A stretch of DNA of 31,932 nucleotides. Origin: Anaerolineaceae bacterium UBA1415. Its GTDB lineage: Bacteria > Chloroflexota > Anaerolineae > Anaerolineales > Anaerolineaceae. Every line of letters starts with the position of its first letter. Within the stretch, counting starts at the first letter, position 1. The translations under genes and the position numbers were made by a program. Below the pieces are notes generated by a model. That model searched no databases and had not been told where the DNA came from. It saw only the letters and a program-made list of their open reading frames with translations. The stretch is from positions 335-32,266 of the forward strand of contig DBPR01000025.1 in NCBI GenBank assembly GCA_002305635.1, written 5' to 3'. Positions 16,285-23,783 of this stretch are shown piece after piece.

Positions 16285-16393
16285 TAAGCCTTCTCACCTG
16301 CCAGTGGTGCTTTTCCAGGGGGCCGGGAGAAGGTGCCCGAAGGGCGGACTGTTTACCCTGGTTTACCAGGGTGAGGGGCCGCCCGCAGGGCAG
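16285..16393 (+). repeat. family 1 repeat, copy R6 (long, with extra hairpin)
   Basis: Begins TAAGCCTTCTCACC with the long-subtype insert, continues GGGAGAAGGTGCCCGAAGGG, and then carries an additional hairpin (ACCCTGG-TTTA-CCAGGGT, 16355-16372) inserted just before TGAGGGG. A further GCCCGCAGGGC palindrome ends the copy. An ORF of 84 codons runs through this zone but is built from repeat sequence. Confidence 0.75.
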
Positions 16394-16431
16394 AATGTTT
16401 ACTATGCGTACCAAAGTGTGGAGCAGTTAGG

Positions 16432-16495
16432 ATGGTGCCCGAAAGGCGAACCGTTTTTCCTGGAAACCCAGATTTAAGCCCGCAACTTCCTCATC
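16432..16495 (+). repeat. family 1 repeat fragment, copy R7
   Basis: Partial copy: GGTGCCCGAAAGGCG, a TCCTGGAAACCCAGA segment, then TTTAAGCCCGCAACTTCCTCATC, broken here by short unrelated bases. It is the last recognisable member before the xseA promoter. Confidence 0.4.
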
Positions 16496-16529
16496 ACAAC
16501 CTTCTGTCCGCACCCATCGCGTTTTCGTT

Positions 16530-16535
16530 TATACT
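16530..16535 (+). promoter_or_regulatory. putative -10 element for leaderless xseA transcript
   Basis: TATACT lies exactly 6 nt before the xseA ATG (16542). No Shine-Dalgarno sequence and no clear -35 are visible. Confidence 0.4.
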
Positions 16536-16541
16536 TTTATC

Positions 16542-17777
16542 ATGGACCAACCAAGCTTTTTTCAACCCACCGTCCTCAGCGTCACCGCCCTGAGCAATTA
16601 CCTGCGCGAGTTGCTCGAAACCGACGATGTACTCGGTGATGTCTGGGTGCGCGGGGAAATTTCCAATTTTTCCCAACCCCGTTCTGGCCACCTCTACTTC
16701 ACGCTCAAAGATTCCGAAGCGCAAATTCGCTGCGTCATGTGGAAAAACGCCGCCTTTCGGCTCAACTTCTCGCCCCGCGACGGTCAGGGCGTCGAAGTCC
16801 ACGGCAGCATGAGCCTCTACGCCGCTGGTGGTCAGGTGCAGCTCTATGTTGACAGCATGCAGGCCCTCGGCGAAGGTTTGCTATATCAGGAGTTTTTGCG
16901 CCTCAAAAACAAACTTGGGCAGGCAGGGCTTTTTGACCCCTCCCACAAAAGGCCCATCCCCGCGCTGCCCAAACACATCGGCATCGTCAGCTCCGCCACA
17001 GGCGCCGCCCTGCAGGACATGCTCAACACCCTCGCAAGGCGCATGCCGCTGGCAGAGGTGATCATCGCGCCCAGCCAGGTTCAGGGAGCCGATGCGCCCG
17101 CCAGCCTCATCCAGGCTTTGGAAGGGCTGAACCAGCTCGACGATCTTGACCTGATCCTCCTGGCGCGCGGCGGCGGCTCGATCGAAGACCTTTGGGCTTT
17201 CAACGATGAGAACCTCGCCCACGCGATCTACAACTCCCGCGTTCCCGTGATCACCGGCGTTGGGCACGAAACCGATTTCACCATCGCCGATTTTGTGGCT
17301 GACCTGCGCGCGCCCACCCCCACCGCTGCCGCGGAACTTGCCACGGCGATCTCGATCAACGATCTTGCCGTTACCCTCCAAAACGCTCGCTCGGCCTTGG
17401 CCACCGCCATCGAAGATGCAATTGCTACACGCAGTTATGCGCTCGAATTGCGCAATTTTGACCTGCAGCGCCTTTCTCCCCTGCAGCGCGTCAACAACGC
17501 CATCCAAACCATGGATCACTTGCGCGAAAGGCTCGACCGCGGTATCAGCGCCCATCTGCGCAAAGCTCAGCTCCAACTGGCAAACCTGACCAGTCGGCTT
17601 GAGGCGCTCAGTCCGACCGCTGTGCTCAAGCGCGGTTACGCCATCGTTACCGATATGCACTCTGGCACTCTCATTAGCCAGGCAAGCCAGACTCAGCCAA
17701 ACCAGACTGTGGAAATCCAATTTATCGACGGCAAAGTGCCCGCCGTACTCCAGGCAACCCTAAAGGAGACCGAATGA
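16542..17777 (+). CDS. xseA: exodeoxyribonuclease VII large subunit
   Basis: Catalytic subunit of exonuclease VII, which degrades single-stranded DNA in repair and recombination. The N-terminal OB-fold (VWVRGEISNFSQPRSGHLYF) binds DNA. The catalytic core has the family motifs IGIVSSATGAALQDM, LLARGGGSIEDLWAFN and GVGHETDFTIADFVAD, followed by a helical region. The length of 411 residues is normal to slightly short. The stop overlaps the xseB start (ATGA). This gene and the four that follow look slightly more GC-rich than the mre genes. Confidence 0.95.
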   Translation: MDQPSFFQPTVLSVTALSNYLRELLETDDVLGDVWVRGEISNFSQPRSGHLYFTLKDSEAQIRCVMWKNAAFRLNFSPRDGQGVEVHGSMSLYAAGGQVQLYVDSMQALGEGLLYQEFLRLKNKLGQAGLFDPSHKRPIPALPKHIGIVSSATGAALQDMLNTLARRMPLAEVIIAPSQVQGADAPASLIQALEGLNQLDDLDLILLARGGGSIEDLWAFNDENLAHAIYNSRVPVITGVGHETDFTIADFVADLRAPTPTAAAELATAISINDLAVTLQNARSALATAIEDAIATRSYALELRNFDLQRLSPLQRVNNAIQTMDHLRERLDRGISAHLRKAQLQLANLTSRLEALSPTAVLKRGYAIVTDMHSGTLISQASQTQPNQTVEIQFIDGKVPAVLQATLKETE

Positions 17778-17992
17778 CCAAAACAACCCCAACCAACTAC
17801 GAAGCAGCCTTCACAGCCTTGCAGGAAATCATCACAAAGCTCGAAAACAGCGAATTACCCCTCGAAGAGGCGCTCAAACTTTACGAAAAAGGCAAAACCC
17901 TTTCCGACCAATGTGCCAGATTGCTCGAGAACGCGCAATTGCGCATCGACGCACTGGCCCAAAACAAAGACGACCGTGAGGACGCGCTTTAG
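17774..17992 (+). CDS. xseB: exodeoxyribonuclease VII small subunit
   Basis: A 72-residue helical protein that assembles with XseA. The family pattern is clear: YEAAFTALQEIITKLENSE, then LPLEEALKLYEKGKTLSDQC. The start overlaps xseA by 4 nt, and the TAG stop shares its G with the GTG start of the next gene. Confidence 0.93.
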   Translation: MTKTTPTNYEAAFTALQEIITKLENSELPLEEALKLYEKGKTLSDQCARLLENAQLRIDALAQNKDDREDAL

Positions 17993-18456
17993 TGGGCAAT
18001 CCACTTCTGTTTTTCACCTCACCGATCGGCATCTCCGCCATGCTCGGCTGGATCCTGGCCCAGGTCATCAAGCTGCCGGTCGGCTATATTCGCACGAAAA
18101 AATGGGATTGGTCGCTTCTGATCAACGCCGGGGGAATGCCCTCCTCCCACTCCTCCCTGATGAGCGCCGTTTCGACCGCCATCGGGCTTAGCCAGGGATG
18201 GGACAGCCCCTTATTCATTCTGGCTGTTTCCATCACAGGCATCGTCATTTACGACGCCACTGGGGTTCGCCGTCAGGCCGGCTACCACGCCGAACGCATC
18301 AACCACATCCTGCGCAGCTTCGTCACCGAGCACAAAATCGCCGACAGCAATTGGACCGAATTGCGCGAGATCATCGGTCACTCGCCCGCCGAAGCGATCG
18401 CCGGCACATTGCTGGGCATCGCGATCGCCTTCGTTGTCTGGTTGTTAATGAAATAA
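17992..18456 (+). CDS. divergent PAP2 / DUF212 (YuiD-like) membrane protein
   Basis: A 154-residue membrane protein of the acid phosphatase/vanadium-dependent haloperoxidase-related family. It has about four membrane segments and the family signatures GGMPSSHSSLMSA (with the conserved Ser-His of PAP2 enzymes) and YDATGVRRQAGYHAE. A phosphatase acting on a membrane lipid phosphate is plausible but unproven. The GTG start overlaps the xseB stop by one base (TAGTG), so the gene is probably in the xseAB transcript. Confidence 0.88.
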   Translation: MGNPLLFFTSPIGISAMLGWILAQVIKLPVGYIRTKKWDWSLLINAGGMPSSHSSLMSAVSTAIGLSQGWDSPLFILAVSITGIVIYDATGVRRQAGYHAERINHILRSFVTEHKIADSNWTELREIIGHSPAEAIAGTLLGIAIAFVVWLLMK

Positions 18457-18457
18457 G

Positions 18458-18880
18458 ATGGAAATTCGCTACTCGGCTCAAAAGCAATTCCCCGCGGAAC
18501 AATTATTCGCCTTATATGATTCGGTCGGCTGGACTGCCTACACCAGGGACATTCCCCGTCTGCAAGCCGCTCTGGAACGCAGTACGATCGTGATCAGCGC
18601 CTGGGAGGGCGACGACCTGGTCGGGCTCATCCGCGCCCTGAGCGACGAAGCCACGATCGCCTATATACAGGATATTTTGGTGCGACCAGATTACCATAAG
18701 CAAGGCGTCGGTTCGCAATTGATGCGTCAGATGCTGTCACACTTAACTGGCATCCGCCAGATCGTGCTCATGACCGACCTCGATGAGCGCAGCTCCGCTT
18801 TGCACGACTGGTATCGTTCTTTCGGCTTCAAAACTTTCGAAGCCTGGGGCACCCTCGGCTTCGCGATTTTTGACAATTAG
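18458..18880 (+). CDS. GNAT-family N-acetyltransferase
   Basis: A 140-residue single-domain acetyltransferase. The acetyl-CoA binding motif is DILVRPDYHKQGVGSQLM, preceded by a beta strand with IAYIQD and followed by LMTDLDERSSALHDWYRSFGF. The substrate cannot be read from the sequence. The start is one base after the stop of the upstream gene. The 3' end abuts repeat element A, whose hairpins may serve as its terminator. Confidence 0.88.
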   Translation: MEIRYSAQKQFPAEQLFALYDSVGWTAYTRDIPRLQAALERSTIVISAWEGDDLVGLIRALSDEATIAYIQDILVRPDYHKQGVGSQLMRQMLSHLTGIRQIVLMTDLDERSSALHDWYRSFGFKTFEAWGTLGFAIFDN

Positions 18881-18885
18881 CGAGC

Positions 18886-19170
18886 ATTAGTAGTAGGTCG
18901 AGACGAAGTACCCGCGAGGGTATTGAAAATGCCCTCATCTATGAGGGCATTTTCAATCCGACATCCAGTTGGCTTTATTCCCAACCCCTATCTCCTATGT
19001 CATGGACGTTGGATTGAATTAATTTAGCACAATGCACCCATTCATTCAGCACCCTTATGGGCGTTTTATCTCAACCTTGTATAATGTAATTGTTATGTCG
19101 GATTGAGATATGGGCGTTGAAACGCCCATATCTCAATACCCCTACGGGCACCTGGTCTCGACCTACTAAT
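18886..19170. repeat. family 2 intergenic element A (three modules)
   Basis: Inverted terminal repeats: ATTAG(TAG)TAGGTCGAGAC on the left and GTCTCGACCTACTAAT on the right. Module A1 (18886-18965, minus orientation) holds a small TACCC-GCGA-GGGTA hairpin, then a perfect 17-bp hairpin (18922-18938 with 18941-18957), then CCGACATCC. A2 (19006-19076) is a decayed copy in plus orientation. A3 (19097-19170, plus) begins GTCGG and holds another perfect 17-bp hairpin (19102-19118 with 19121-19137). It lies between two convergent genes, contains no gene, and may terminate transcription from both sides. Confidence 0.8.
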
Positions 19171-19200
19171 CTACTTCCGCCTGCTTTAAATCTGCAACCC

Positions 19201-22200
19201 CTACTCCGCGATCACAAACGTCCAGGGGCCGACGACGTTTCCAGCCATAATCTCCCCAACCATGGCCAAAAGATCAGCCTTTGCCTGCGGGTCGTCCGCA
19301 TAAGGAGTACCTTCGGTTAGTTCCACCCCATTCATCCCCGGCGCGACGATGCAATTGACCACAACGCCAGGGTACTTTTTCGCGAGAACATCCTGCATAT
19401 ACTCCACCCGCATCCCATCGCAATATGCTTCCCCTTCCGGAGGGTCGATCTTGTACTGCCAGATCTGCAGCTCGATCTTTTTGTCTTTCAGGTCCTTGGG
19501 CAGGCCAGAAAAGGTCAATCGCTCAATGCGATAAAGGTCACCAAAAGCGCCTTCAAAACAGCTTTCACCCGTGAGCGCGTTCATCAGACAAACCTGGTCT
19601 TCCAGTTTCTGATATCGCTGTTCGATCAGTTCATGCGTTGGCGTCGCATAGCTCTTTCCATCGATCAATAGCTTGATATTCGAGATACCCCAGCCTCTCC
19701 AATCGAGGAGCGAGTATTTCACAGTAAATGTCAGCGCATCACCGTTCTGGCTCACCTGCTGAACTTCCATTCTTACTTTGTTCTTCTCTACTGCAATTGG
19801 TTCTTCCAGCAAGGATGCCCCAACTTGAGTGTTCACCAGCTCATAATAGCTAAGTTTTCGGCCCTCACTTGTCACAAAAGCGGCCAGATTCTCAAAATGA
19901 CGTGGGTTGTTCACACCAGCTGAACAGCAGGCATAGTGAAGAATGTTCTCAACCGGCAACTCATATTCCTGCCAGTCGTAGGAGATGCCCATCTTCCCTT
20001 CACGCTCAAAGAAGAAAAAAGGCTTGCCCGCCAGGATCTGGAAATCAAAAGCCGAATCATAGCCATACTTCTCATTGAGCAGTTCCCCTTCCATATAAAG
20101 CTCGCCCACTGGCACATGAGTATCCAAACCATCAGACGTTTTTTGGGCCTTCACCCGAACCACTTCCAAAATCCATTTGCCATCCAACACGTTCAGACTG
20201 CGAACTGGCCCATAGACCACAGCCAGGTTGTGGTCCTCATATTTGTCATTAGCAGGCACCACGAAGATCGTTTCCTCGTTCTTTTTTACCACGACCTCAT
20301 AGCTGCCATTCTCACCTTCAAGCAAGGTACCAACTAACTTTACCGGGCCAATGACGGCCTCTCTTTGATGTGCATTGATCTTTTTCCCCGCGTATTGCGC
20401 ATTGATCGGGTCGTTTTGATCCAACATCGGCGCGAAATAATCACTATCTCCCTTTTCCATCGACAGATCGTACTGATAGAGGGCCAGATCACCCAACTGC
20501 CATGCCTGCACAAGCACGGCTTCCTGCGTGGATGGATCACTTGATTGGCTCCCTTCACGAACCTCACCCGTGCGGATATACTCCAGCCACTCATCCACAT
20601 AGCTGGTCATCCCTTCCGACAGCTCCCCGGTTTGCGAATAACCAAGCAGCTCGTTGAGGCTATAACCTTTTTGATTCATCAGGTAATTCGCGTACGACGC
20701 GAATATCTCCCCGCGGAATGGATGTTCATTGATCGCGTTTACAGGAGGGATCGCAGCATTCGGGTCAATATTGTTCTTTTTGGCATATTCCAGCCAGGCA
20801 GACGCCACGCTGTCAAAAAAGACGTCATAGTTAAATTCCGCGTCATCCAAAGAGGCCCGTTGGCTGTAATAGCGCTCGATCTCCAGATACGTCTCATAAC
20901 CCAGCTCGGTTCTAAAATCAGTCTTATCAAGCTTTTTATCACGAACTTGTTTTAAGGTTTCAAGTTCAGAATACTCTGGAAAACCAGTGATCTCGTAAAT
21001 TTCGGGACCATAGATTTCCTTAAAGGTCAGTAATTCAGTCAGACCTGGTGACAACCAACTATCCTCAGCCATTCCAAGCACAGCCGGGATCATGACCCTC
21101 TCTGTGTAAAGCTTCCATCCGGCATAAGTAAAAATGACATTGTTTCCGTCCACATATCCTGTCTGATATTTTTGAAAACCGATCGGGCTTGTGAAAACAT
21201 TGAAACCCGAGTCTTTCACTGCCAGGCCGTAATCTCGTCCAAACACACCGATCCTCTCCACCGCGTTATGGAAGCGCTCAAGAAAAGCATAGATGAGGGA
21301 AGCCGTATCCAGTTCACCAGGCTGATCTTCAGCGATCCTGAAGTAGAAATTCGAGCTGCCGTCCTTGATCATCACGTCATAACCAGGTGTAGCCTGATAA
21401 GAATACCTGCCGAACAACAGATCGGGCGAAGCGGCGAACACAGGGTTGTCAACCCCGCCCCAATCCTGATATGCCTTGTAAACGTCCAAGGTGGAACTGC
21501 CGTCGATGAGCTTCATGACCTCTTCCTGACCCTCAGTTTCCACAATTTTATTGAGGAAAGCGGTCGCCAGCTTGATTGCCTCTTCCCTTTCTTCCGCGCT
21601 GACGTAAGGCTCTTCAAAGCTCAGACCGGAAAGGTAGAGCTTCTCTTCATCCGCAAGCAAAGAAGGATCAGCCTCACCTATTTCGCCAGCCAGCATTTCC
21701 GCCAGGCCGTAAGCGACCCAGGGCTCGCTCTCATACGCCAGGCCCTTCACCAGTATTTGCTGTAAGCCACCAGCTTCAACTGCGCTGTAGGGAATGATAG
21801 TCCTCTTGCCGTAAAAAATTGGTTTGTCAAAGAGCTTGCCTGCTCCATCCTTCTCGACGAACATAAATTCCGGCTTTTCTGCGGTTGTGATCGGGTACTG
21901 CTTCATCACGCCTACAACCTGATCAAAGACTTCTTCGTAAAGGCTCCCGATCTTTGCAGTATCATGCTCATTACCTACCTCAAAAGTATAGATTGCCAGC
22001 GTGTCCTCAGCCGTCAGCGAGTCGAAAAGACGCGGCATGGTCTCATCGCGATCAAATCTTGCTTCCACCAACGCAACTTTTTCTGTTGGGATAACGATTT
22101 CCCTTGCAGGCAGAGTTTCGACCGGCTCGCTCGTCTCCTCCAGAGTTGGCTCTGCCATCTCACACGAAACGAACCCAACCGTCAACACAGCCGCCACCAG

Positions 22201-23316
22201 CAGCAGCGCGATAACGGTCAGACCGCGTTTCGCTTTGCCGCCCTGGAACAACACAGATATCCTCTTTTTCATGGATTTCACATCTCCCGTAAACCTGCTC
22301 GAGTAATTATTGGCGGTTGCCGGCAACGCATTCGCCACCTCGAGGATCGAGCGGCAATAGGCAGCCCGCTCTGTTTTAGCCAGATCTTTGGCAACTTCTT
22401 CATCAGTCGCCAGCTCAATATCTTCATTTAAGGGTTGTTGGATCAGGTAGGCCAGCGGGTTGAACCACTGGAATGACCGTCCCAACAAATACAATGCCTT
22501 CAACCACAGATCCCGCTTCTGAATGTGCGCGTACTCATGCCTGAGCACATAGCGCAGGTTTTCGGAAAGCCGTTCCGGGTTTCCTTCATCAGGCAATAAT
22601 CGCACCGGCAGGACCAGGCATGGGAAGAAATACCCGGTCGTCATCGGGCTTTCATCGCTTTCAATGGCAAAAAGCTTTACCTTTTCTCCTAAAAACGCCC
22701 AAATTGCGGCTTCAGTCTGCGGATCAAGTTTTTTGAGTTGTCCTTTTAATCCATGTCTAAACTTATGGTAGGAAACCCCAAAGAAAACCAGCGAAACCAA
22801 CACGCCAGTCCCCCAGACAGTCAGGAAGATCGTTTCCGTTGGAACAGGATTCCTTACAGGAACGGGTTCGACGGGTAAGCTTTCTTCAGGTTTCTGTAAA
22901 GGCATTAGAGTCTCATGCTCAATTTGCGAAAACTCGTTCACTAAGATTGGCGTGTTGGGCTTTTCAACCGGCGGAAGGTTGTTCATCGTGATCGGAATGA
23001 TGGGCTGCTCCACTTCCGATCGTTGGTTTCCTGTTATCGGATTGACAGGCTCATCAACCACTCCATCAATGGGCTCAGCAGGCAGTGGGGATGGTTCTTC
23101 GACCCCGAAAATACGTTCTGTCAACGCGTTTTGAGGCAGCCGGATCACTGCCAGGCTGTCCGTCAGTGTGAACGGGATCACCATTCGCAGGATGACCACG
23201 ATCCAGAGCGCTCGCGCCAGACGGCGTGAGTATTTATCGCCCCGAAAGTAACGAAATACCAGTACCGTCAGTACCAGCACGGAAAACGAAAGGCTGGATA
23301 AGAGAATTGCTTTCAT
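19201..23316 (-). CDS. BlaR1/MecR1-type M56 membrane metalloprotease with giant C-terminal sensor region
   Basis: A 1371-residue protein; BlaR1 is about 590. Membrane helices are seen at about residues 4-24, 36-57, 162-184 and 366-384. The M56 protease domain has SPMTTGYFFP, the zinc motif HEYAH (260-264) and the downstream glutamate region NEDIELATDEE. Residues 60-160 form a Pro/Glu-rich loop. TM4 runs into GFVSC, which looks like a lipobox relic. The remaining ~985 residues should be outside the membrane and show no SxxK or KTG penicillin-binding motifs. They include two similar segments, PWVAYGLAEML (532-542) and SWLSPGLTELL (753-763), that recall gluzincin (peptidase MA) domains lacking HExxH. 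A cysteine-pair region (ILHYACCSAG) and further beta-rich sequence follow. It starts one base after the BlaI-type gene. Confidence 0.85.
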   Translation of the reverse strand: MKAILLSSLSFSVLVLTVLVFRYFRGDKYSRRLARALWIVVILRMVIPFTLTDSLAVIRLPQNALTERIFGVEEPSPLPAEPIDGVVDEPVNPITGNQRSEVEQPIIPITMNNLPPVEKPNTPILVNEFSQIEHETLMPLQKPEESLPVEPVPVRNPVPTETIFLTVWGTGVLVSLVFFGVSYHKFRHGLKGQLKKLDPQTEAAIWAFLGEKVKLFAIESDESPMTTGYFFPCLVLPVRLLPDEGNPERLSENLRYVLRHEYAHIQKRDLWLKALYLLGRSFQWFNPLAYLIQQPLNEDIELATDEEVAKDLAKTERAAYCRSILEVANALPATANNYSSRFTGDVKSMKKRISVLFQGGKAKRGLTVIALLLVAAVLTVGFVSCEMAEPTLEETSEPVETLPAREIVIPTEKVALVEARFDRDETMPRLFDSLTAEDTLAIYTFEVGNEHDTAKIGSLYEEVFDQVVGVMKQYPITTAEKPEFMFVEKDGAGKLFDKPIFYGKRTIIPYSAVEAGGLQQILVKGLAYESEPWVAYGLAEMLAGEIGEADPSLLADEEKLYLSGLSFEEPYVSAEEREEAIKLATAFLNKIVETEGQEEVMKLIDGSSTLDVYKAYQDWGGVDNPVFAASPDLLFGRYSYQATPGYDVMIKDGSSNFYFRIAEDQPGELDTASLIYAFLERFHNAVERIGVFGRDYGLAVKDSGFNVFTSPIGFQKYQTGYVDGNNVIFTYAGWKLYTERVMIPAVLGMAEDSWLSPGLTELLTFKEIYGPEIYEITGFPEYSELETLKQVRDKKLDKTDFRTELGYETYLEIERYYSQRASLDDAEFNYDVFFDSVASAWLEYAKKNNIDPNAAIPPVNAINEHPFRGEIFASYANYLMNQKGYSLNELLGYSQTGELSEGMTSYVDEWLEYIRTGEVREGSQSSDPSTQEAVLVQAWQLGDLALYQYDLSMEKGDSDYFAPMLDQNDPINAQYAGKKINAHQREAVIGPVKLVGTLLEGENGSYEVVVKKNEETIFVVPANDKYEDHNLAVVYGPVRSLNVLDGKWILEVVRVKAQKTSDGLDTHVPVGELYMEGELLNEKYGYDSAFDFQILAGKPFFFFEREGKMGISYDWQEYELPVENILHYACCSAGVNNPRHFENLAAFVTSEGRKLSYYELVNTQVGASLLEEPIAVEKNKVRMEVQQVSQNGDALTFTVKYSLLDWRGWGISNIKLLIDGKSYATPTHELIEQRYQKLEDQVCLMNALTGESCFEGAFGDLYRIERLTFSGLPKDLKDKKIELQIWQYKIDPPEGEAYCDGMRVEYMQDVLAKKYPGVVVNCIVAPGMNGVELTEGTPYADDPQAKADLLAMVGEIMAGNVVGPWTFVIAE

Positions 23317-23317
23317 C

Positions 23318-23686
23318 TTAATTCTCCTCTAAGATCTCCTCCAGGAAAGTCTTCAGCTCCTGGAGGTCTTGTTTGCTCAGGGCGTTGTTTTGGTACAACC
23401 CGGCAATAAAATTCTGAACCGAGTCATCATAAAGCCTGCTGATCAGGTTTTGGCTTTGCCGGTCGATATAATCACGGCTCACCTTCGGTGAATACAAGCG
23501 CTTACGCCCGTCCGCTTCGCTTTGGATGAAGCCCTTGGTCATCATGCGTTGGATGAACGAACGCACGGTCGATTCTTCCCAGTTGCGCTCCTCAACCGCC
23601 TTGTAAATTTCTTCAAAACTCATCGGGGTTGCAGCATCCCAAAGTTTAATCATTATTTCAAGTTCACTGTTGGATAGTTGTTTCAT
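23318..23686 (-). CDS. BlaI/MecI-family transcriptional repressor
   Basis: A 122-residue winged-helix repressor with a C-terminal dimerisation helix. Family features are the N-terminal LSNSELEIMIKLWD, the recognition region ESTVRSFIQRMMTKGFI, and the wing RKRLYSPKVSRDYI. Asn92-Phe93 (SVQNFIAG) lies where Staphylococcus BlaI is cut at an Asn-Phe bond after BlaR1 activation, so the same proteolytic switch is plausible. It is the first gene of the two-gene operon and lies directly downstream of two matching operator dyads. The controlled genes are likely the operon itself; no beta-lactamase gene is nearby. Confidence 0.92.
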   Translation of the reverse strand: MKQLSNSELEIMIKLWDAATPMSFEEIYKAVEERNWEESTVRSFIQRMMTKGFIQSEADGRKRLYSPKVSRDYIDRQSQNLISRLYDDSVQNFIAGLYQNNALSKQDLQELKTFLEEILEEN

Positions 23687-23700
23687 ATGCGAGTCCTTTT

Positions 23701-23716
23701 TATTACAGCTGTAATA
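23701..23716 (-). promoter_or_regulatory. BlaI-type operator O1
   Basis: TATTACAGCTGTAATA, a perfect 16-base palindrome with the TACA-N2-TGTA core typical of BlaI/MecI sites. It covers the predicted transcript start of the repressor operon. Confidence 0.75.
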
Positions 23717-23721
23717 ACCGC

Positions 23722-23751
23722 ATTATATAACTACACTTGTAATAATGTCAA
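23722..23751 (-). promoter_or_regulatory. promoter of the BlaI/BlaR-like operon
   Basis: On the minus strand: consensus TTGACA (23751-23746), 18 nt, consensus TATAAT (23727-23722). The predicted start is near 23715, leaving a leader of about 30 nt before the ATG at 23686. Confidence 0.8.
23731..23742 (-). promoter_or_regulatory. BlaI-type operator O2 in the promoter spacer
   Basis: CTACACTTGTAA, with the same TACA-N2-TGTA core as O1. It sits between the -35 and -10 hexamers, and its centre is 28 bp from that of O1, so a repressor bound here would block RNA polymerase. Confidence 0.7.
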
Positions 23752-23783
23752 GTCGAGTTTTGCAGTAATTTTTAGCAAGTAGG

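Noticed and set aside
16223..16477. Open frames of 84 and 64 codons between DUF559 and xseA
   Set aside because: Consist of family 1 repeat sequence read through; translated sequence is Pro/Gly/Arg-rich and non-protein-like.
15439..16500. CRISPR array
   Set aside because: Repeat spacing is irregular, copies occur in both orientations, spacers are not of uniform length and no cas gene is present.
16881..17720. 279-codon open frame on the minus strand
   Set aside because: Lies wholly antisense to xseA, whose protein is fully recognisable; the antisense protein has no family features and is a result of the GC-biased codon pattern.
19201..23686. Beta-lactam resistance locus
   Set aside because: The repressor and protease are of the BlaI/BlaR1 type, but there is no beta-lactamase or extra PBP gene and no penicillin-binding motif in the sensor.
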